A DNA stretch of 7,199 nucleotides, taken from contig CAAGKE010000147.1 of assembly GCA_900770325.1 (NCBI GenBank), forward strand, positions 1-7,199, written 5' to 3'. Each line of letters opens with the position of its first letter. Position 1 is the stretch's first letter. The DNA comes from Lachnospiraceae bacterium. GTDB lineage: Bacteria > Bacillota > Clostridia > Lachnospirales > Lachnospiraceae. Below are positions 1 through 4,085 of this stretch, piece by piece. A program made the translations under genes and the position numbers. Under the pieces are notes generated by a model that was not told where the DNA came from, made no database searches, and worked only from the letters and a program-made list of their open reading frames with translations.

Positions 1-389
1 ACATCAGCCCTGCTGATTTCTGAGATTTTCGTTTCCCCGTATTCCGGTTCAATATACTTTCTGAATACTTTTTCGTTTTTAATGGCAGTTGACTTTGTGT
101 ACGGATAGTATGCAGGGATCAGCTCTGCAAGCTGACTGACTGTAGCGGAGCCTTTCACGCGCTCGACTGGCGCATTTTTCAGCTTCGGGAGCATCTCATT
201 GCGATGAGCAATTGCCGCCTTACGCGCCGCAGCCTCCGATACGTAATCCGACACACGGAAGGATTTCTTATAGGTTTTCGGAATGAATTTGCCTTGTGAA
301 ATTTCAGTGTAATGAATAACCACTTGAAATGATGAAATGATCTTTTTGTTCGTTTTCAGATAGCGAGCAGAAATGTACTTCTCTTCCAT
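1..389 (-). CDS. int: Tyrosine recombinase/integrase, N-terminal part only (runs off left edge)
   Basis: I translated this by hand: 129 complete codons, open through the window edge. The protein begins MEEKYISARYLKTNKK. Residues about 15-60 fit an arm-type DNA-binding beta domain as found in many integrases. From about residue 83 (TVSQLAELIPAYY) to the edge it matches the N-terminal SAM-like core-binding domain of phage integrases, including the typical KYIEPEYGETKISEISRADV stretch. The catalytic domain (R-H-R-Y) is outside the window and cannot be checked. The ATG at 389-387 is chosen because AGGAG at 404-400 sits 10 bases upstream. It lies last in the leftward operon, directly after the excisionase-like gene. 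Its expected role is site-specific integration and excision of the element. Confidence 0.85.
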   Translation of the reverse strand, partial: MEEKYISARYLKTNKKIISSFQVVIHYTEISQGKFIPKTYKKSFRVSDYVSEAAARKAAIAHRNEMLPKLKNAPVERVKGSATVSQLAELIPAYYPYTKSTAIKNEKVFRKYIEPEYGETKISEISRAD

Positions 390-402
390 ATATTATTTTC
401 TC

Positions 403-414
403 CTAGATCTTCAT
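403..414 (-). promoter_or_regulatory. Possible three-codon leader minigene (Met-Lys-Ile-stop) before int
   Basis: On the minus strand a strong GGAGG (426-422) is followed 7 bases later by ATG AAG ATC TAG. The TAG overlaps the AGGAG that serves the integrase start at 389. A ribosome finishing this minigene would terminate on the integrase ribosome binding site, which would suit translational coupling or control of integrase level. The sequence is seen directly; the function is inference, and chance is a real alternative. Confidence 0.3.
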
Positions 415-429
415 ATCAGCACCTCCAGT

Positions 430-465
430 AGTCCCTAGCTACGCAATCAGCATAGCATGGGGACT
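430..465 (-). promoter_or_regulatory. Imperfect stem-loop between HTH gene and int
   Basis: AGTCCC (430-435) pairs with GGGACT (460-465), and inside it GCTA (438-441) pairs with TAGC (453-456), leaving an 11-base loop. There is no U-tract, so it is not an ordinary terminator. It lies just upstream of the GGAGG at 426-422 and could tune expression of the integrase relative to the upstream genes of the operon. Confidence 0.3.
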
Positions 466-480
466 CGAAGGTGGGACGAC

Positions 481-738
481 TTACTTTTCCCTTGGCTGGG
501 TGATTCCGAAGCGTTTCAGCACAGAGAGCCGCTTTTCAGGGTTCATATACATGATGCTTTCAAGCGTGTAGCTCTTCATCAGGGTGACAGCCTTGGTAAC
601 ATCCGCCGGATCGTACTGATACCCGTGCCCGAGATGGACGCCGGGAAGAATTCCGAGGGTCCGAAGATTGCCAACAGTGTGCCGAGAGCAATGCAAAACG
701 CGGGCCACCTGTTCAGTAGACATCAGCTCAGGAATCAT
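481..738 (-). CDS. Excisionase-like MerR/HTH_17-family DNA-binding protein
   Basis: This is an 85-residue protein. Residues 7-30 (MSTEQVARVLHCSRHTVGNL) form a helix-turn-helix, followed by a wing-like turn (PGVHLGHGYQYDPADVTKAV, residues 32-51), as in the excisionase/HTH_17 family. About 34 residues of helical, basic tail follow. The start at 738 is preferred over the upstream ATG at 777 because GGGAGG lies 8 bases before it. That start overlaps the end of the replication gene by 11 bases, which suggests translational coupling. Its position between the relaxase gene and the integrase fits a recombination directionality factor (Xis) or a small transcriptional regulator; the sequence cannot separate these. 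Confidence 0.8.
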   Translation of the reverse strand: MIPELMSTEQVARVLHCSRHTVGNLRTLGILPGVHLGHGYQYDPADVTKAVTLMKSYTLESIMYMNPEKRLSVLKRFGITQPREK

Positions 739-1864
739 TTTCTTTTCCTCCCGTTTCAAAAAGATCTTCCAAACCATGAGCGGAGTAATAATCAGAGTGT
801 TCTTTCACCCATTTCGTAACATCGTGATTTGGGATATATGTACTCATCCGAGCCTTGAGGTAGTCAGAAAACTCATCTATTGCATCAGGATCGAAGAGCG
901 AAGCCTTGTAGAGAAATGGCAGAAGACCTGCATGCGTTGTCAGGAAATGCAATGATTCTGAAAGGCTCATATCACGATACTTCGGCAGCCGAAATGCGTA
1001 GGATGCTGTTGGAGCCATATTTTTTAAGGCAGTGGTGAAAGATACTTCAGTTCCATCAGCGGCAATGAATGTGTACTTGTTCGTGATGCATGTAGCGATC
1101 ATTGTTTGCAGTTGCTCCGGAGTTTCCATCTTCATCAACTCTGAAGTGATGCTATGTGCATACTTGCCATGAATTTCATTTTCGAAGCGTACCCATGAAG
1201 AACAAGCTGCCGCCTCCTGATACCTGCTTCCATGATTTTGCAGTTGCTCAAGCCGTTTATCATATATCCGAAGCAAGCTGACATTATTTTTAACTTTTGA
1301 GCCGATATAAACGGTAGATATTTCGCCGCCTTTGGAGTAATAGCTGATCCGCGAAGTATTCTTCTTTCCATCAGCAAACTGAATACGTAATGATCCGTTG
1401 CTCAAACTTTCTGCAACTGCCTGAACAGAGACGTCTTCATTTATGTAATCAGCGCACAGATCTATACGAGACAATCGAACTGTACAAGTAGGAAGCGCAT
1501 TTTGAATCTGCTGGATGATTTCATATGGCTGAATTACACAACCATAAAGTTCTTCGTATCGCAGACGATAGTAAGCTAGTGCCTGAGCCGAAAAGCGAAT
1601 AGCAACCCCCATTTTCCAATGTCCTTCATGCATGCATATCTGGAAATAGAATGGATGACTACCATACTCTCTCGCATGCGTATAGCCCGCCATTTTCCCT
1701 GCTTCAGTCACGTGTTCTTTCCCGTAGATTTCGTCCAAGTTCAATGCGTTAACAATTCTGTTAATCCAGCTCTCTGCGATGGAAGTCCAGCTTTTTCTGC
1801 CCAAGATAGAGATATCAATGAGAAGTAAGACAATCGTCATTTCGTCAACGGAAGTAACAATCAT
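728..1864 (-). CDS. Rep_trans-family rolling-circle replication initiator / MobT-NicK-type relaxase
   Basis: This 378-residue protein carries the signature blocks of the pT181 RepC/Tn916 Orf20/ICEBs1 NicK family (Rep_trans, PF02486): LSRIDLCADY at 131-140, TVYIGSK at 184-190, LLRIYDK at 197-203 and WVRFENEIHG at 224-233. The acidic residues in the first block are likely metal ligands. A tyrosine such as Y201 could be the nicking residue, but I cannot confirm which one. Members nick one strand at an origin and attach covalently to the 5' end, starting rolling-circle replication or conjugative transfer. The ATG at 1864 has no adjacent Shine-Dalgarno sequence; the nearest good one, GGGAGG at 1910-1905, is separated from it by a perfect hairpin. 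The gene is in the same frame as the upstream ftsK-like gene, 21 bases after its stop. Length is normal for the family. Confidence 0.85.
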   Translation of the reverse strand: MIVTSVDEMTIVLLLIDISILGRKSWTSIAESWINRIVNALNLDEIYGKEHVTEAGKMAGYTHAREYGSHPFYFQICMHEGHWKMGVAIRFSAQALAYYRLRYEELYGCVIQPYEIIQQIQNALPTCTVRLSRIDLCADYINEDVSVQAVAESLSNGSLRIQFADGKKNTSRISYYSKGGEISTVYIGSKVKNNVSLLRIYDKRLEQLQNHGSRYQEAAACSSWVRFENEIHGKYAHSITSELMKMETPEQLQTMIATCITNKYTFIAADGTEVSFTTALKNMAPTASYAFRLPKYRDMSLSESLHFLTTHAGLLPFLYKASLFDPDAIDEFSDYLKARMSTYIPNHDVTKWVKEHSDYYSAHGLEDLFETGGKENDS

Positions 1865-1874
1865 ATGTTTTACG

Positions 1875-1901
1875 GGTGGGGGTGATTACATCACCCCCAC
1901 C
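1875..1901. repeat. Perfect GC-rich inverted repeat, candidate oriT/double-strand origin
   Basis: GGTGGGGGTGAT (1875-1886) and ATCACCCCCACC (1890-1901) are exact reverse complements separated by only 3 bases. The repeat covers the end of the ftsK-like gene, including its TAA, and ends 11 bases before the relaxase start. In Tn916 and ICEBs1 the transfer origin lies at this same place, beside or inside the relaxase gene start, and the ICEBs1 oriT is a GC-rich inverted repeat with C-run and G-run arms. There is no U-tract in the leftward direction, so a terminator is unlikely. A role in translation of rep is also possible. Confidence 0.5.
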
Positions 1902-3232
1902 TCGCCTCCCGTAGCCCCGACAGAACCATGATCTTCATCAGTAACAGAACATTCAAATAGCATTGCATCGAAGATATCGAAAGCGATGGTGGGCACGCAT
2001 ACAATACGCGGCTCATTGACTTGCCCAGCAGATGTATAGACACCTTCACCGGCTTTGTACGAATGAGCAGGTATTTGTGTTCCGGGTCCGAAAGCTGTTG
2101 TATAGGTCGTATCCTCTGCTGAGCCCAGTACGACTTTTAGAGTCAGGCTGTCGCGGAGCATCGTAGGCAGTGTAGTGGCATCGGATTTCTGCATCACAAT
2201 AAAGAGAAAGTAGCCAAGTTGTCTCCCCATCAGCACGATATCTCGAAGATCGGCATTGACTGCATCACGAGTCTCTTTCTTCTGCATTTGCACAGAAGAG
2301 ATGAACGCAATATATTCGTCGATAATGAATACCGCAGGCGAAAATCCCAGTGTTTTATAGTCGGAGTCAATGCCATTGCTCAGCCCGCCTTGCATGTCTT
2401 CCGCGCGTTGCATCATGGCTTCATGGAACGCATGTAACTCGCTTGCGATGGCAGTGATCTGATATTCATTGTGCTGAAGCTTCAAATGGCGCCCAAGAGC
2501 ATAAAGCGATGCCCTTTTGGGATCAGCCAGCCATAGGTCGTAGCGAGGTCGCTTCATCAACATCTGATAGATAAGGCCAAACAGACAATACGTTTTTCCA
2601 GATCCAGTTGCGCCAACTATCAGAGAGTGCTGAAGACGGACTGATGACCTTTGATCAAGCTGTAACTCGGAATATGCACATTGTGAAGCGAACCGCTGGT
2701 AAGACTCTGCGGAGCCGATCTTTACCGACTGTGCGATGCGATAGTCATAGAAATGATATATAACCCAATTGGCATCATCAGATATTTCGACATCTTCCAC
2801 CACATATTGCCTGAGCGCGGAGGATATCTCGGCATCCAGCAGTCGCCTGCTATGGTGTAGTGAAGATCGAATGCGCAACGTTCCTGTAGCCAGGTCATCA
2901 GATAAATGTATGGAAATGTGCGGAATAACCAGCACATGAAGCATTGGGCTTTCATCTGTATATCCAGCATCGATCAGTGCTTGCTGGACTTGTCGCTTTA
3001 CATGCATGTATGTCATTCCATACGCATGTCCTTTGTAGAACTGGCAAGAAATGAAAATGTAACCAGCATCAATAATTAGAATGAAGGCGGCTGCTGTCAG
3101 GCAGGCAGCACCGCACCTAAAGAAACTTAGTGCGGCACTGTCGAAAGCCATCATCATGGCTCCAAACGTGGCCAGACAGCAAGCCACGAAGAGACTGGCG
3201 TAAAAAGCCTTTGTTTCGCTCGTGGCCTTCAT
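1886..3232 (-). CDS. Membrane-anchored FtsK/SpoIIIE-type DNA translocase, TcpA-like coupling protein
   Basis: This is a 448-residue protein. Two hydrophobic segments at about 11-30 and 36-62 should anchor it in the membrane. The motor domain has a perfect Walker A (VGATGSGKT, 206-214), a Walker B (VFIIDEY, 301-307) and a later RQLGYFLFIVMQKSD / LRDSL segment (337-363) typical of FtsK-like motors. It lacks the long linker and gamma domain of chromosomal FtsK, matching the short TcpA/Orf21/ConQ coupling proteins of Gram-positive ICEs. These proteins bring the nicked, relaxase-bound DNA to the secretion channel using ATP. The start is 3 bases after the upstream gene's stop, with GGGAAG in the preceding 12 bases as a modest ribosome binding site. 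The stop lies inside the loop of the inverted repeat 1875-1901. A role in plasmid-like DNA translocation without conjugation is a weaker alternative. Confidence 0.87.
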   Translation of the reverse strand: MKATSETKAFYASLFVACCLATFGAMMMAFDSAALSFFRCGAACLTAAAFILIIDAGYIFISCQFYKGHAYGMTYMHVKRQVQQALIDAGYTDESPMLHVLVIPHISIHLSDDLATGTLRIRSSLHHSRRLLDAEISSALRQYVVEDVEISDDANWVIYHFYDYRIAQSVKIGSAESYQRFASQCAYSELQLDQRSSVRLQHSLIVGATGSGKTYCLFGLIYQMLMKRPRYDLWLADPKRASLYALGRHLKLQHNEYQITAIASELHAFHEAMMQRAEDMQGGLSNGIDSDYKTLGFSPAVFIIDEYIAFISSVQMQKKETRDAVNADLRDIVLMGRQLGYFLFIVMQKSDATTLPTMLRDSLTLKVVLGSAEDTTYTTAFGPGTQIPAHSYKAGEGVYTSAGQVNEPRIVCVPTIAFDIFDAMLFECSVTDEDHGSVGATGGEVGVM

Positions 3233-3235
3233 CTT

Positions 3236-3622
3236 TTACTTCCCGTCCTTCTCGTTTGCCTTCTCGTACCCGTCAAAGCGCAGAATCACGCTGTAATCGA
3301 TGACGTAGGAGCAGTCCGGACGATAACCCTGAAGAGAGATGACTTCACCCTTTTCGACAGGCAGAACCGTTTCGCCCGTCAGAATAGTAACATCAAAGGT
3401 CTGAAAGACATTATTGTCCCTCTTCCTGCCGGTAGCCTTATCGATGCCGTGATCAGCGTGATCGTGCATGATCATCAGCGTGGCGACAACACCCTTCTGA
3501 CCAATCTTCCCGTTACTGTCAGTGAACGGCCGCTGCGAAACCAAGCGAAACTGATTTTCTGTATCCTTGAGAAATGAATCTGCATCAAACAGAGTCTTAA
3601 CGTACCCCGTGGAATTAAACAT
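3236..3622 (-). CDS. Small beta-rich conjugative-element protein, DUF961/YdcP-like (tentative)
   Basis: This is a 128-residue soluble protein with no signal peptide or membrane segment. Its C-terminal half (about 72-118: NNVFQTFDVTILTGETV, then KGEVISLQGYRPD and a YVIDYSVILRF strand) is predicted to be beta-rich. That arrangement resembles the DUF961/YdcP proteins that open the conjugation operon in Tn916 and ICEBs1. The family assignment rests on this look and on the position directly before the FtsK-like gene, not on a decisive motif. The ATG at 3622 is chosen because GGAGG lies 8 bases upstream; the earlier ATG at 3637 overlaps that same site. It is the first gene of the leftward operon, so the operon promoter should lie at 3640 or beyond. 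Confidence 0.6.
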   Translation of the reverse strand: MFNSTGYVKTLFDADSFLKDTENQFRLVSQRPFTDSNGKIGQKGVVATLMIMHDHADHGIDKATGRKRDNNVFQTFDVTILTGETVLPVEKGEVISLQGYRPDCSYVIDYSVILRFDGYEKANEKDGK

Positions 3623-3873
3623 ATTATTTACCTCCATAATTCCAGTTATTGTGAAGCTTTACTTAGCGAACAGAGCCAATACCGCGTGACGTCAATAGAA
3701 TTCTCGGATTTGAATCTATGCTAAGTCGACCATTTTCATGGCGTGAGTGAGACTACAGTCTGGGAAGCGTGTTGATCACCACACCTTCTATCTGCGGTCT
3801 ACAACAATTTTCCGATCCAGAAAGTTCTATCTATTTGCTAACGGTTCACATCACTAACAGAAAATAAGGAAAA

Positions 3874-3948
3874 ATGGAAATGTCGTTCAAAAACGCATAT
3901 TTATGCGCTTTGCGAGAAATGATAGAGAGAAAAGAGATGTATAAATAA
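3874..3948 (+). CDS. Possible 22-24 residue small protein, unrecognised
   Basis: An open frame starts at ATG 3874 or, more likely, at ATG 3880, because AAGGA at 3866-3870 is 9 bases before the second. The peptide from the second start begins MSFKNAYLCALREMIERK and continues with EMYK before TAA. It is rich in charged residues and could form an amphipathic helix. A 24-bp perfect palindrome starts 5 bases after the stop. I do not recognise the peptide. A 14-bp palindrome inside the frame (3894-3907) suggests the DNA may instead be a regulatory site and the frame accidental. Confidence 0.22.
   Translation: MEMSFKNAYLCALREMIERKEMYK
3894..3907. promoter_or_regulatory. 14-bp palindrome, operator-like
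   Basis: CGCATA (3894-3899) and TATGCG (3902-3907) are perfect inverted arms separated by TT. The size and AT-rich centre suit a dimeric regulator binding between divergent transcription units. No regulator in the window can be tied to it; the excisionase-like HTH protein is one candidate. Confidence 0.3.
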
Positions 3949-3953
3949 AATAA

Positions 3954-3977
3954 TTTCGGGCCGGATCCGGCCCGAAA
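3954..3977. repeat. 24-bp perfect palindrome with GC-rich core
   Basis: TTTCGGGCCGGA is followed directly by its exact reverse complement, with no spacer, and contains a central GGATCC. In RNA it would form a strong GC hairpin. Neither strand carries the U-run directly after the GC stem that an intrinsic terminator needs: the plus strand reads AAAAAT and the minus strand reads AAATTATTTT. A weak terminator, a transcript-stabilising hairpin or a protein/origin site are all possible. Confidence 0.5.
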
Positions 3978-3987
3978 AATCCTGCAT

Positions 3988-4008
3988 TTTGACCAAGAGT
4001 TAGTCAAA
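3988..4008. promoter_or_regulatory. Operator-like inverted repeat upstream of the restriction gene
   Basis: TTTGACCAA (3988-3996) and TTAGTCAAA (4000-4008) are inverted arms matching at 8 of 9 positions around a GAG spacer. The repeat lies 80-100 bases before the restriction gene start and contains a TTGAC that could double as a -35 element. It may be a repressor or activator site for the restriction gene. Confidence 0.35.
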
Positions 4009-4043
4009 TTACCATCTGCGTGACTACTTTTTTCGTGATTGTG

Positions 4044-4077
4044 CCCCGCTTTTGTTCGATAATTATTGGTAGCGGGG
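4044..4077 (+). promoter_or_regulatory. Hairpin that would sequester the restriction gene ribosome binding site
   Basis: CCCCGCT (4044-4050) is the exact reverse complement of AGCGGGG (4071-4077), with a 20-base loop. The right arm contains the GGGG of the Shine-Dalgarno GGGGAAAG (4074-4081), which precedes the ATG at 4086. Folding would mask the ribosome site and lower translation. Delayed or low expression is a common need for restriction enzymes, so this may be real control. If transcription starts inside the loop, the arm would be absent and the effect lost. Confidence 0.4.
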
Positions 4078-4085
4078 AAAGAACA

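Larger units (their letters stand above)
1..3622 (-). mobile_element. Core module of an integrative mobilizable element (IME/ICE-like), incomplete
   Basis: Five same-strand genes form a probable operon in the order DUF961-like protein, FtsK/TcpA ATPase, Rep_trans initiator/relaxase, excisionase-like HTH, tyrosine integrase. Tn916 (orf23/22, orf21, orf20) and ICEBs1 (ydcP, ydcQ/conQ, nicK) have the same relaxase and coupling-protein neighbourhood. No mating-pore genes lie in the window, so I infer a mobilizable rather than self-transmissible element, although genes outside the window could change that. Neither att site is identified. The left end lies beyond position 1, past the integrase. The right end may lie beyond the restriction gene, near the repeat-rich stretch 6885-7130, in which case the restriction enzyme is cargo. 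Confidence 0.75.
3623..4085. other. Divergent intergenic control region
   Basis: About 460 bases separate the leftward mobilization operon from the rightward restriction gene, so the promoters for both should lie here. I see no pair of -35 and -10 boxes good enough to call. For the minus strand, TTGACG near 3692 is a fair -35 without a matching -10. For the plus strand, GATAAT at 4058-4063 is a fair -10 without a good -35. Positions 3640-3870 show nothing else. From 3874 to 4080 there are four symmetric elements and one short ORF, listed separately. Confidence 0.6.

Noticed and set aside
455..475. tRNA T-arm-like string (TTCGAGTCCCC) on the minus strand
   Set aside because: No acceptor, D or anticodon arms can be built around it; the match is limited to a few bases.
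739..777. Longer start (ATG at 777) for the HTH gene
   Set aside because: GGGAGG stands 8 bases before the ATG at 738, so the 13 extra codons would overlap that ribosome site and extend further into the upstream gene.
1619..1828. Plus-strand frames opposite the rep, ftsK and HTH genes, and minus-strand frames opposite the restriction gene
   Set aside because: They lack ribosome sites and recognisable protein character, and lie wholly inside well-supported genes on the other strand.
3719..3742. Minus-strand seven-codon frame starting ATGAAAATGG
   Set aside because: It has no ribosome binding site upstream and nothing to distinguish it from chance.
3954..3977. Calling the 24-bp palindrome an intrinsic terminator
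   Set aside because: Neither strand has a U-run directly after the GC stem, and no gene clearly needs termination there except the doubtful short ORF.
4020..4085. GTG start at 4020 adding 22 residues to the restriction enzyme
   Set aside because: There is no good ribosome site before it, the extension is hydrophobic and unlike MmeI-family starts, and the ATG at 4086 has a suitable GGGGAAAG upstream.
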